Source: JAIYCX01 sp964353175 (GTDB taxonomy: Bacteria > Bdellovibrionota_C > UBA2361 > SZUA-149 > DAOLCO01). From it: a stretch of 64,000 nt of DNA. Positions 55,285-63,129 of the stretch are shown here, piece after piece. The stretch is taken from positions 6,479 through 70,478 of the forward strand of contig CAYGUX010000015.1 in NCBI GenBank assembly GCA_964353175.1, written 5' to 3'. The notes below the pieces were generated by a model. It was not told the origin of the DNA. It saw nothing but the letters and a program-made list of their open reading frames with translations, and made no database searches. Positions within the stretch are counted from its first letter, which is position 1, and every line of letters starts with the position of its first letter. The translations under genes were made by a program, and so were the position numbers.

Positions 55285-56690
55285 CCTATTTTCTCCGCTA
55301 ATGATAACCCTTGTATTACCTGACAATTAAAAGAATTAGACGAAAATCCCGAACCAGGACCGATAAATTCAACTTCAGGATAAGTGCCAGTGATTTCATT
55401 TTTGAGTGTGTTAAATGTATTATAATTCTTTTCCGTAGGTATCAGAATCGCATTTCTATAGTTTTCTACTTCAAAAATTAGAAATTTAACGCCTCCTTTT
55501 GCTATGCCGGCTTCTATTAAAAAATTCTTAATTTCCCTTTCCAGACTATTTCTATCAATTGCGTTATATTCTTGGGCTCTGTCACTATTCATTTCTACAG
55601 ATATCTTAACAGACTCTCCATTCATTTTAGAACAATAGCTTTGATTGCATATTCTAAAAATTAGATCGTTGCCAGCACAAACATGTAAAGTTGAAAAATG
55701 CATTAATACATCCTCACATTTTAACACTAAATAGGCCATACATATGGACGATTTAGTTTGCTCCGTAAAATTAATACCGGGATTAAAATTAGCTACGTTT
55801 AAAAAACTTCTAAGGCTATTTCCCCATATCAATTTGGCTACGTCAAACTTTGTACCTTCCTCGCAGGTTATCTGAAAACCACTAGTATTTCGCAAGACTT
55901 TTTGGACCTCTGTGGTGTGGGTTCGAATTCTTGGAGATTGTTTAATTTTAAGTTCTAAATCTCTTACAATTTTTCCAAAGTTATTATGCAGAGTATAGTG
56001 AAATTTAGTAGGTGTGAACTTGAGATCTTTATTTCGTATAGCATCAAGTACTGATTCTGGATAATACAGTGGAACCCAAGCCATTCTATGGTACAGCGAC
56101 ATCAATTGATCAGAGGATGTATTTAGCATCTTACCCACTAAAGGTTCAATTATACTTTCATGCAAAGTATTTCCATGACAGTAAGTAGATACAGTTTTCA
56201 AATTATGCTTTATAAACAACTGCTGTTCTACTCGCTTCCTAGATGGATGAATATCGTCTGTAATTTGGCTATTTTGAGATAACAGTTCTTCTTCTATTTG
56301 CGCTTTAATCCTTTCAGGGAACTGTGATAGTTGCAGTAAATTATCCGCAACAACGATATCGTCGTATAGGGATCCATTAACATAGGTTAGAATCTTATCT
56401 ATCTCAACAAAATCATTAAATTCTCCTAAGTAAGATTCGACGTGTTTGAAGAACCTTGCACTATCATTATGAACGGAGGGATCATAGTCGATTAGTTTTA
56501 TGCTTTGGATATAATTGGAATGAAATTCAAGAAACGTCATCCCCAAGTCAAAATGATATGCCCCAATTTTCCTACCACTAAAGTGTCCCCCTAGAAATTT
56601 ATTTGGATAGACTATCGTAACTTCTTCACTCTTAGCTAATTCCAAAGCACTAATCATGGCACCAACATTGTTACCATAAATTAGTATCAT
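55281..56690 (-). CDS. FAD/NAD-binding, amine-oxidase-like protein
   Basis: A 469-residue protein with an N-terminal Rossmann-like start ILIYGNNVGAMISALELA, a divergent dinucleotide-binding motif (GNNVGA rather than GxGxxG), and GGHFSGRKIGAYHFDLGMT, where flavin enzymes of the UDP-galactopyranose-mutase / amine-oxidase group have their second conserved block. The C-terminal FIGPGSGFSSNSFN may complete the FAD site. It could be a sugar oxidoreductase or mutase, but the motifs are weak. It overlaps the methyltransferase (ATGA) and lies 18 bases after the upstream methyltransferase gene. Confidence 0.55.
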   Translation of the reverse strand: MILIYGNNVGAMISALELAKSEEVTIVYPNKFLGGHFSGRKIGAYHFDLGMTFLEFHSNYIQSIKLIDYDPSVHNDSARFFKHVESYLGEFNDFVEIDKILTYVNGSLYDDIVVADNLLQLSQFPERIKAQIEEELLSQNSQITDDIHPSRKRVEQQLFIKHNLKTVSTYCHGNTLHESIIEPLVGKMLNTSSDQLMSLYHRMAWVPLYYPESVLDAIRNKDLKFTPTKFHYTLHNNFGKIVRDLELKIKQSPRIRTHTTEVQKVLRNTSGFQITCEEGTKFDVAKLIWGNSLRSFLNVANFNPGINFTEQTKSSICMAYLVLKCEDVLMHFSTLHVCAGNDLIFRICNQSYCSKMNGESVKISVEMNSDRAQEYNAIDRNSLEREIKNFLIEAGIAKGGVKFLIFEVENYRNAILIPTEKNYNTFNTLKNEITGTYPEVEFIGPGSGFSSNSFNCQVIQGLSLAEKIG

Positions 56691-56708
56691 ATCAGTCTTT
56701 CCAAATTA

Positions 56709-57464
56709 TTATTTCAACCTAACATTACAATAAATTTCCGACCCCATATCGGGAATATACTCATCCATTGACGCTAAGGCTTGTATGGATGATTCGGAAA
56801 AAATGTTCTGGTCTATAAGCTGTTGCATTTGGAAATGAGTAAATGGCTTAAAACAATATGAACCATCTTCTATGACCTTAAAGTCATTTTTCATAAGTTC
56901 ATTTTTAAGGCTATTTAAATCAAATGAATGGAATTGCTGGAATTTAATATTGCTTTCTGATTTTTCAAAAACAGAATTAATTAAACCTAATTTTAACGCT
57001 AAAATCCTGTGAAAACTGTGCGCATTTGGTACACTAAAATGAACTACAGTTTCCCTGTTACAGCATCTCTTAACGCTCTCTAAAAATTGTTCCAAATCAG
57101 CAATCTCATGTAATAGGCAGCCGATCAGAATGAAATTAAAACAGCTAGAACTTACTGCGGAATAATCTTCCATTAGAAGCTGATGGATCTCTATACTTTT
57201 ATGTTCAATTAGCTTTGCTTCCTCCTTAACTTTTTCATAAAAAAATGGAATGGGTTCCACTACTGTTAGACTTTGAAAACTGTTTAAATCATTTACAATG
57301 GATCTAAGTCCACATCCTACTTCCAATATATTTTGGTGATCGTATTTTATAATATTACGCAATACAACTTCACGTCGATATTTAGCCTGATGCTTTTCAT
57401 AGGGTTGAGAAAGGTAGGCCTGTTCGTATTCCTCTAGATCTCTTTTAAACATATGAGTATTCAT
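56709..57464 (-). CDS. Class I SAM-dependent methyltransferase
   Basis: A 251-residue protein with motif I ILEVGCGLRSIVNDL, which lacks the second Gly of the usual GxGxG, and motif IV NFILIGCLLHEIADLEQF. The first ATG (57464) and a second one (57452) both overlap the end of the FemAB-like gene. Third methyltransferase in this operon; substrate unknown. Confidence 0.78.
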   Translation of the reverse strand: MNTHMFKRDLEEYEQAYLSQPYEKHQAKYRREVVLRNIIKYDHQNILEVGCGLRSIVNDLNSFQSLTVVEPIPFFYEKVKEEAKLIEHKSIEIHQLLMEDYSAVSSSCFNFILIGCLLHEIADLEQFLESVKRCCNRETVVHFSVPNAHSFHRILALKLGLINSVFEKSESNIKFQQFHSFDLNSLKNELMKNDFKVIEDGSYCFKPFTHFQMQQLIDQNIFSESSIQALASMDEYIPDMGSEIYCNVRLK

Positions 57465-58437
57465 ATGTAATTCTAGGTGACATCTGACAACCTAACCTCT
57501 CCTTAAACTGACAAAGGCTATACATTGGAATTCCTAATTGAGTAGATGTTCCGATATCAAGCAAACTGATTCCCAAATCGTGGGCAAATTTATAAATATA
57601 TGAGGCCAAGAATACTATAGGGCTATATGGCCTAGTCTCTAGTTTATCTCCCCAATAGAAAACATATAATACATTCTTAGACAATCTAATACATATACTA
57701 CTAGCTACTGGCTTACCTTCAAAACTCATAAGGAAGAAAATAATATCACTAGGAAATTTTTTATACATCTCCAGTATTTGAACTAAGCTCATACTTAATT
57801 CTCTATTTTTGTCCGCTCTATTCTCAGCAATAATTTCATAACATTTTATTATCTCCCTTTCAGAAAAAACTTGATTTACAACAAAATCATTCTGTCTACA
57901 TCGCTTCCACTTTTTCTTATGACTGTATGCCATCTTGTTAAAAAGTGGATTGCCGTCTACTTCGATAGTATAGTTAATTTCCTGATTGCCTACCCTAAAT
58001 CCATTACTTAAATAGGAATTAAACAATTTGGTACTGAGTGTAAAATTGTAGCTGAACGGTTTTTCAATAACGCTTATCCTTCTTGCACCGTATTTAACAA
58101 GATAACGTTTTAGACTTTTGATAATATTATTCATATCTTCTAGTTTAATATTATCTATAAACTCTAAACCTCCGAATGTCCCTTTGACCGGGCTATGAAA
58201 TTCCTTTCCATCCTCTGATCTAAAGCTGAAAACACCAGCAAATTTATCATTACAAGAAATAGTTAGGTATTTACTAAATTGGCTCCTATTGTATTCATAG
58301 AAGGAGGGACTATTAAAAATTGCCAAATCCAAGGGAACTTCATTCGGTATAAATTCCTTTATATCTATATTCACTAAAACTTTAGCCTGAAAAATTTCTG
58401 AATTGAGTGATTTCTCTACAATAATTACTCTCTTCAT
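57445..58437 (-). CDS. FemAB/GNAT-like acyltransferase or aminoacyltransferase
   Basis: Up to 330 residues, weakly recognised. The second half (KKWKRCRQNDFVVNQV and FLMSFEGKPVASSICIRLSKNVLYVFYWGD) resembles the C-terminal GNAT domain of FemABX and BioF2-like N-acyltransferases. The N-terminal ATG at 58437 gives a 56-base overlap with the ketoisomerase gene; a GTG at 58374, 7 bases after that gene's stop and downstream of an AGG, is an attractive alternative start, shortening the protein by 21 residues. A natural role would be N-acylation of the 3-amino sugar. Confidence 0.6.
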   Translation of the reverse strand: MKRVIIVEKSLNSEIFQAKVLVNIDIKEFIPNEVPLDLAIFNSPSFYEYNRSQFSKYLTISCNDKFAGVFSFRSEDGKEFHSPVKGTFGGLEFIDNIKLEDMNNIIKSLKRYLVKYGARRISVIEKPFSYNFTLSTKLFNSYLSNGFRVGNQEINYTIEVDGNPLFNKMAYSHKKKWKRCRQNDFVVNQVFSEREIIKCYEIIAENRADKNRELSMSLVQILEMYKKFPSDIIFFLMSFEGKPVASSICIRLSKNVLYVFYWGDKLETRPYSPIVFLASYIYKFAHDLGISLLDIGTSTQLGIPMYSLCQFKERLGCQMSPRITYEYSYV

Positions 58438-58792
58438 AATATTCAGAAGCTAAGACAAAACAAACTGCTCCCGCTGAAAAATTATGTATTTCTCTCCATA
58501 CTAATGCAGGCAAAAATAGTCCTTCATATGGTTTAGATAAAGTAAAGATTTGACGTATACCTTTTTCTTCTACAACAACATCAAAACTACCGCTGACTGC
58601 AATTAGAAATTGTTTGCAAGTTTTTAAAGCATGGCCTGCTCTGGAAGATCCAGCTGGGACATCATACAAATAGAACACTCTTTTAACTTCAAAGGGTATC
58701 TCTCTGGCATTCTCGACGTAGGTCAGACTTCCTCTTACATCGAAAACTTTGGGGAGATGTAAAATCTTACTGCTTGACTCCATTTCGTTCAT
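58382..58792 (-). CDS. WxcM-like sugar 3,4-ketoisomerase (FdtA-like)
   Basis: A 136-residue single-domain cupin. GSLTYVENAREIPFEVKRVFYLYDVP matches the family, as do RAGHALKTCKQFLIAVSGSF and VWREIHNFSAGAVCFVLAS. FdtA converts dTDP-4-keto-6-deoxyglucose to its 3-keto isomer, the substrate for an FdtB-type aminotransferase, which lies five genes on. The dTDP-sugar synthesis genes rmlA and rmlB are not in the window. First gene of the minus-strand operon. Confidence 0.88.
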   Translation of the reverse strand: MNEMESSSKILHLPKVFDVRGSLTYVENAREIPFEVKRVFYLYDVPAGSSRAGHALKTCKQFLIAVSGSFDVVVEEKGIRQIFTLSKPYEGLFLPALVWREIHNFSAGAVCFVLASEYYEESNYCREITQFRNFSG

Positions 58793-59006
58793 TTTTTGTC
58801 TTTATAAAATCAAAATAAACATTTTTAAAGTTTTTATGCATTGGTTCTTTTAAAAATCACTTTAATTTCTTAAAGAACCAAATAGGTTTTACTAGCTCTA
58901 CTGAATATTCTTATAGACTATCCCTAAATATTTACAAAAAACTGGGGGGTTTACTTCTCGGAAAAATCCTTTAGCATAACTAACAACTAGTTTCAAAATC
59001 AGAACT

Positions 59007-59906
59007 TTAAGCCTTTCGTCCCCTCGCAAAATAGATGCACTCTTGCATAAATCCAGATCCACTATCGGGAAGTGAACTAAGTATCTCTATCGTGCTTCGA
59101 ACTAAAGACTCTGCTCTCGCCTCTGTTCCCTCTATTCCCAGCACATCTATATAATTGATTTCCTTATCTTTTCCAGTCTTTGTGTCACCACTTACATCAA
59201 GAATATCATCTGATAATTGGAATATTAGTCCTAGGTTTCTTGCATACTCTTTTATAACTTTTGCAACAGAATCCTCAGCCTCTGAGATTATCAAAGGAAT
59301 TTCAACTGAAAGTTCAAATAAAGCTCCTGTTTTTAGAGCATTGATTCTTTCAAGTTCAAGTAGAGCTTGATTTTGATTTAATTGCTTACCTCTAAGTTCT
59401 AGGTCTAGTACTTGCCCGATACACAAATCCGAGAACGCTTTACAGAGTGCGCTATTTAACTTTTTAGCGTGTTCACTATTGGGAATCCAATGAGAGATAA
59501 GATTATAAGCTTCCGAGATCAAATAGTCTCCCAGCAAAATGGAATGCCCCTCCCCATACACCTTATGACAAGATGGCTTTCCCCTCCTCAAGTCATCGTT
59601 ATCAAGAGACGGAAGATCATCATGAATTAAAGATGATACATGGATCAGTTCCAATAATAGTGTAATATTTGATAAAGAATTTAATTCTAGCCCTAAATAA
59701 TCGCCTACGGACAAAGAAAATACAGGTCTGAATAATTTGCCTTCAGTGCTTAAGGTATATTTTAATGAAGAGAACATTGGATTGTCGTCTTCGATAGAAT
59801 TCAAATAAGATTGTATTGAAATCTTAGTTAGTTCTTTATATTTTTGAAACTCTTTTTCAAAGTGTCCCGCCGTGGGACACTTAAGGTTCTCCTTGCGCTC
59901 TGGCAT
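59007..59906 (-). CDS. ispA: Polyprenyl diphosphate synthase (farnesyl/geranylgeranyl type)
   Basis: A 299-residue prenyltransferase. The first Asp-rich motif is IHDDLPSLDNDDLRRGK, of the bacterial DDxxxxD type, and the second is LSDDILDVSGD. It chains IPP onto allylic diphosphates to give C15 or C20 products. A palindrome of the putative parS kind is embedded in its first codons (KCPTAGHF). It is separated by repeat-rich DNA from parB. Confidence 0.92.
   Translation of the reverse strand: MPERKENLKCPTAGHFEKEFQKYKELTKISIQSYLNSIEDDNPMFSSLKYTLSTEGKLFRPVFSLSVGDYLGLELNSLSNITLLLELIHVSSLIHDDLPSLDNDDLRRGKPSCHKVYGEGHSILLGDYLISEAYNLISHWIPNSEHAKKLNSALCKAFSDLCIGQVLDLELRGKQLNQNQALLELERINALKTGALFELSVEIPLIISEAEDSVAKVIKEYARNLGLIFQLSDDILDVSGDTKTGKDKEINYIDVLGIEGTEARAESLVRSTIEILSSLPDSGSGFMQECIYFARGRKA
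59860..59882. promoter_or_regulatory. Candidate parS site 1
   Basis: Near-perfect palindrome of 23 bases around a single central base: arms AAGTGTCCCGC and GTGGGACACTT (complement AAGTGTCCCAC, one mismatch). It shares the 19-base core GTGTCCCNCCGTGGGACAC with 60816-60840. Read as protein it gives KCPTAGHF in IspA, unrelated to the ParB reading, so conservation is at the DNA level. It differs from the usual chromosomal TGTTTCACGTGAAACA. Confidence 0.7.
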
Positions 59907-60010
59907 ACTTATCCTTCTTGGTTGTTTTTTTAGTAAATACCTCGAATCATCTTATTAATCCAGAGGAGAGAATGGCAGATCTACCCAGGATCCCCCCTCG
60001 CCATTGCTCT

Positions 60011-60046
60011 CACCTCTGAGCATACTACCACCTCTGAGCATACTAC
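60011..60046. repeat. 18-bp tandem duplication
   Basis: CACCTCTGAGCATACTAC occurs twice without spacing in non-coding DNA. No role seen. Confidence 0.85.
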
Positions 60047-60056
60047 TAAAGAAGAA

Positions 60057-60188
60057 GACGACCGCGAGGGTTGCCCCTACGGGATATGAGGGTTTAGATT
60101 GGCCTAAATGTTAGGTGAGCTTACATTGTCCCCCTCTCTCCATGAAATACACGAAAGAAACTCCCGTAGGGGCGACCCTTGCGGTCGC
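60057..60188. repeat. Palindromic repeat of the GTAGGGGCGACC family, inverted pair
   Basis: Two units in opposite sense: 60057-60083 (GACGACCGCGAGGGTTGCCC then CTACGGG) and 60162-60188 (CCCGTAGGGGCGACCCTTGC then GGTCGCC), separated by about 80 bases. Relative to 10051-10134 the arms are swapped. It occupies the gap between ispA and parB. Confidence 0.75.
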
Positions 60189-60346
60189 CTTCCCCAAATA
60201 ACACTAAACACCAGAAACTAGACTACCTACTCTCCAAAATTCATATAAACTGAATAGGAGCGTTACCCCCGCTCCCACAGCCACTACATTAAGGAGTAAA
60301 GGCGTCATGTGGTGAGCCCGTCGAACCATGCCTTTCCTCAAGGGTC

Positions 60347-60475
60347 TGTTGCGAAATACCAATATTGTCATTGCTTGTCATTGCGAGGAGCGAAGCGACG
60401 TAGCAATCTCAAACAATGGCAGTAATTGAGATTGCTACGCTTCGCTCGCAATGACAAATATTTCATTTCGCAACA
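60347..60475. repeat. Dispersed palindromic repeat (CATTGCGAGCGAAG family), copy 2
   Basis: A long imperfect inverted repeat: left arm TGTTGCGAAAT...TCATTGCGAGGAGCGAAG with GTAGCAATCTCAA, right arm TTGAGATTGCTACGCTTCGC with TCGCAATGACAAATATTTC and CGCAACA. A central loop separates them. Its right arm is the complement of the left end of the 3399-3545 element. Confidence 0.8.
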
Positions 60476-60557
60476 AGCACAACTTACCCCAAAAAAAAAT
60501 ACTTCCTGTTCGTCTTCCCTCCTCCCATTCTTCCTGTTTTTTAAATAAAAACAAATC

Positions 60558-60578
60558 GGGCGACCTTATTGGTCGCCC
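60558..60578 (-). terminator. Intrinsic terminator after parB
   Basis: GGGCGACC-ttatt-GGTCGCCC gives an 8-bp GC-rich stem; on the minus strand it is followed by GATTTGTTTTTATTT. It lies 38 bases past the parB stop. The stem shares GGCGACC with the dispersed repeat family and may have arisen from it. Confidence 0.8.
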
Positions 60579-60615
60579 ATATAATCAACAAAGGTAGGAT
60601 GATTCGAGAATAGCT

Positions 60616-61515
60616 TTAAGATCGAAGCCTATCGTATATCTCAGACAAATCACTCTTTGAATAGAAATCGATGGTTATTCTACCCTTCTCTAAGGCTTTA
60701 GGGTTTCTTTTAATGGCAATCTTCATTCCCAAATCTTTCCTCAACTCCTCTTCCATCCTCTGATCTGCAATCTGTGACTTTGAATCCCCGATTCTACTTA
60801 GGATCTCCCCATCACGAGGTGTCCCACCGTGGGACACCTCATCAATATCAACACCTGATTCCAGAATATAAGAAAGCTCGTCCCTATTTAACTTCTCCAG
60901 GTTATCAAGCAATTTTTTACGTTTAGAAACATCTGCTACTTTTGCTAATTGAACTACCTTAGTCTCAGGTGCTCCAGAAATTAACGCGGCTTGCAAATCG
61001 TCAGGTAAACCCAAGAGATCCATACTTCTTTGTACCGATGACTTTGACAAGCCCAACTTAACGGCGATCTCTCGTACGCTAAGGCTAAAACGCTCCTTCA
61101 ACTGACCGACCGCTAAAGCTCTCTCCATTGGGTTTAAATCAGATCTTTGAATGTTCTCTACTAACTGCTTAGCTAATATATCAGACTGCTCTCCTTCTTG
61201 AGTATCTAATATAGCTGGAATTGTGTCTAATCCAAGAGATTTACAAGCTCTTAATCTTCTTTCACCGCTAACTAAACGAAAGGTACCGCCTTCTGTGGCT
61301 CGAACCAAAATAGGGCATAAAAGGCCGTGGGCATCAATTGATGATGCTAACTCTGCGATAGACTCCGCATCAAAGGATCTTCTAGGTTGATCGGGATCAA
61401 CATCAATATCATTTAAGGGAATAATCCGATAGGGACTTCCAGACCTAGCTCTAACATCAAGCGATGGACCACTAAGTAGGGGATTGATTTCGAATTTTAA
61501 TGCTTTGCGACTCAT
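60616..61515 (-). CDS. parB: Chromosome/plasmid partition protein ParB
   Basis: A 299-residue ParB. The CTPase/clamp motif GERRLRACK follows DVDPDQPRRSFD and GLLCPILVR; the DNA-binding helix-turn-helix includes REIAVKLGLSKSSVQRSM. The C-terminal 60 residues form the dimer domain. It loads at parS and spreads to recruit ParA. It overlaps the end of parA by 44 bases, and the ATG at 61515 gives the usual ParB N-terminus (SRKALKFEINPLL). A candidate parS lies inside the gene at EVSHGGTPRD. Confidence 0.95.
   Translation of the reverse strand: MSRKALKFEINPLLSGPSLDVRARSGSPYRIIPLNDIDVDPDQPRRSFDAESIAELASSIDAHGLLCPILVRATEGGTFRLVSGERRLRACKSLGLDTIPAILDTQEGEQSDILAKQLVENIQRSDLNPMERALAVGQLKERFSLSVREIAVKLGLSKSSVQRSMDLLGLPDDLQAALISGAPETKVVQLAKVADVSKRKKLLDNLEKLNRDELSYILESGVDIDEVSHGGTPRDGEILSRIGDSKSQIADQRMEEELRKDLGMKIAIKRNPKALEKGRITIDFYSKSDLSEIYDRLRS
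60816..60840. promoter_or_regulatory. Candidate parS site 2
   Basis: A perfect 25-base palindrome with a single central base: GAGGTGTCCCAC-C-GTGGGACACCTC. It lies within parB and encodes part of EVSHGGTPRD. The 59860 site shares its core. Two sites within 1 kb of parB on the same replicon arm fit a ParB loading zone; the motif is unlike the common chromosomal parS. Confidence 0.72.
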
Positions 61516-62311
61516 TTTTTAAGACCTCTGTTGCCAAGTTTCTATAATCATCTGCACCACTACATTTGGGATCATATCTCAATATGGAAGTACCTCTAGC
61601 TGGTGCTTCTGCTAAAGCCACATTGGTTTTAATTACTGTATTAAAAACAAGATCACCAAAATATTCTCGTACGGTATCTGCCACAGTTTTATCTAAACGT
61701 CTCCTAGAATCGTGAAGGCAAAGTAAAACACCTCCAACGATCAGAGCTGGATTATAAGCTGTTCTGACTTGATCAATTGTATCTAACAACTGACGCACCC
61801 CATGAAGGGCTAAGAATTCACTTTGAACAGGTACTATAACTTTTGAAGCTGCGACCAAACCATTTAAAGATAATAAACCAAGAGAGGGAGGGCAATCTAT
61901 AATAATAAAATCAAACTTATCGTGTACTGACCTAAGTGCTTTTCGAAGAATTTGCTCTCTTCCAATCACTCCACCTAATTCTAGATCAGCTGCACTCAAA
62001 AGAAGGCTAGAAGGTGCAATATATAAGTTTGTATCGACCTCAACTATAATGTCCTCAATTGACGTATCGTGCCTTAAAACATCATACATTGAAGGTCTAT
62101 TAATTGGGTTTCCATCTTCATCAGTTTCATCTGTAGGGTAACCAAAATGTGCTGATAGATTAGCTTGAGCATCAATATCAATGGCGAGGACTCTATATCC
62201 TTCATCTGCCAAAGCTGCAGATAGATTAACTGAAGTTGTAGTCTTACCTACGCCCCCCTTCTGATTAACAATTGCGAACGTATTTAAATGCACTGTAAAA
62301 CTCCTAGTCAA
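61472..62311 (-). CDS. parA: Partition ATPase ParA
   Basis: A 279-residue deviant Walker ATPase: KGGVGKTTTSVNL (deviant P-loop), IDIDAQANLSAHFGYP (switch), FIIIDCPPSLGLLSLNG. It has no N-terminal regulatory helix-turn-helix, so it is of the short Soj-like type. Bound to the nucleoid it moves ParB-parS complexes. First gene of the pair; the iteron origin region lies upstream. Confidence 0.95.
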   Translation of the reverse strand: MTRSFTVHLNTFAIVNQKGGVGKTTTSVNLSAALADEGYRVLAIDIDAQANLSAHFGYPTDETDEDGNPINRPSMYDVLRHDTSIEDIIVEVDTNLYIAPSSLLLSAADLELGGVIGREQILRKALRSVHDKFDFIIIDCPPSLGLLSLNGLVAASKVIVPVQSEFLALHGVRQLLDTIDQVRTAYNPALIVGGVLLCLHDSRRRLDKTVADTVREYFGDLVFNTVIKTNVALAEAPARGTSILRYDPKCSGADDYRNLATEVLKNESQSIKIRNQSPT

Positions 62312-62373
62312 AGAAAAAATTAATAGAGAAAAAATCTAAACCCTATTATAAAAAGAGGCAGCTTCAGCTTACA

Positions 62374-62389
62374 CGTGATTTGAAATAAG
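62374..62389 (+). repeat. Solitary iteron-like sequence near parA start
   Basis: CGTGATTTGAAATAAG matches the iteron consensus seen 330 bases away and lies 63 bases upstream of the parA start. It may let the initiator regulate parA. Confidence 0.55.
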
Positions 62390-62643
62390 TGAAATACTTT
62401 GGAACAAAAACAATGCTTCCATATGCAATTTTATAGAGTCTATCGTCTCTAAAACTAAAAAAATCTAAGAATAATACAAGCTAAGTACTTAGTACGATGC
62501 ACGATAAAAACAATAAGTTTACCGAAAAATGTGGCACTTAGCTCTATTTTTTACAACTACATTAGTATAAGTTACTTAAAGCAAAGCTGTAACTATTTGA
62601 ATTTTATCTGCTTATTTTAGAGGACTTTAAAATTCTCACAAAT

Positions 62644-62685
62644 CATAGTGAATTGACATAAAGGTTCTTATGTCAATTCACTATG
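62644..62685. repeat. Perfect 18-bp inverted repeat upstream of the iterons
   Basis: CATAGTGAATTGACATAA (62644-62661) and its exact complement (62668-62685) surround a 6-base loop. It lies just before the iteron array. Possible initiator-dimer operator, cruciform or nicking-type replication structure. It lacks a T-run on both strands, so is not an obvious terminator. Confidence 0.8.
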
Positions 62686-62701
62686 AGATAACCTGCTCAC
62701 T

Positions 62702-62888
62702 CGTGTACTGAGATAAGTCCTGCCAAACTTCCCTCAAAACACTATAGTGTAATGAGGCTAAGTATCGTGAATTACAATAAATATTCGTGTTTCGACTTAA
62801 AGCTAACGTGATCTGAGCATTAAGTTCTCGTGATCTGAGATAGGTTGCATCGTGATTTGAAAGAAATTTTATCGTGTTTTCAAATAAA
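62702..62888 (+). other. Iteron array, putative replication origin
   Basis: Direct repeats with consensus CGTG(A/T)TnTGAnATAA occur at 62702, 62746 (degenerate), 62766, 62786, 62807, 62829, 62851 and 62873. Spacing of the last seven is 20-22 bases, two helical turns, and the first is two such units before the second. Examples are CGTGTACTGAGATAAG, CGTGATCTGAGATAGG and CGTGTTTTCAAATAAA. An AT-rich stretch (62889-62990) follows, then the initiator gene at 63130. This is the standard order of an iteron plasmid origin. No clear DnaA box was seen. Confidence 0.85.
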
Positions 62889-63129
62889 TATTAGGGCGTA
62901 ACTATCTAAAGTTTATTAGCTTTTTTTCACTGTACTAGATATACTATTCGAATAACTAAAGTACTCTTGATGTACTCAACGGATAAAGCTAACGTTACGT
63001 TTAGTTAAAGTGAATTAAAGTAAAAAACATCTAATAAACAAAACCTTGATCAACTTAGTTTAAGAATTTAAAGCTTACGAATTAATAAATGTTAGACGCC
63101 CGAAAGAAATTAAACCAGAGAAATTAAAT

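Noticed and set aside
55919..55935. GGTTCGAAT T-loop-like sequence suggesting a tRNA
   Set aside because: It lies within an intact coding frame and lacks the other tRNA arms.
59907..60615. Search for a gene in the 0.7-kb gap between ispA and parB
   Set aside because: Only repeats, a tandem duplication and the parB terminator were found; no ORF with coding character.
62702..62888. Regularly spaced repeats resembling a CRISPR array
   Set aside because: Units are 16-18 bases at 20-22-base spacing, leaving only a few bases between them. That is iteron, not repeat-spacer architecture, and no cas genes are present.
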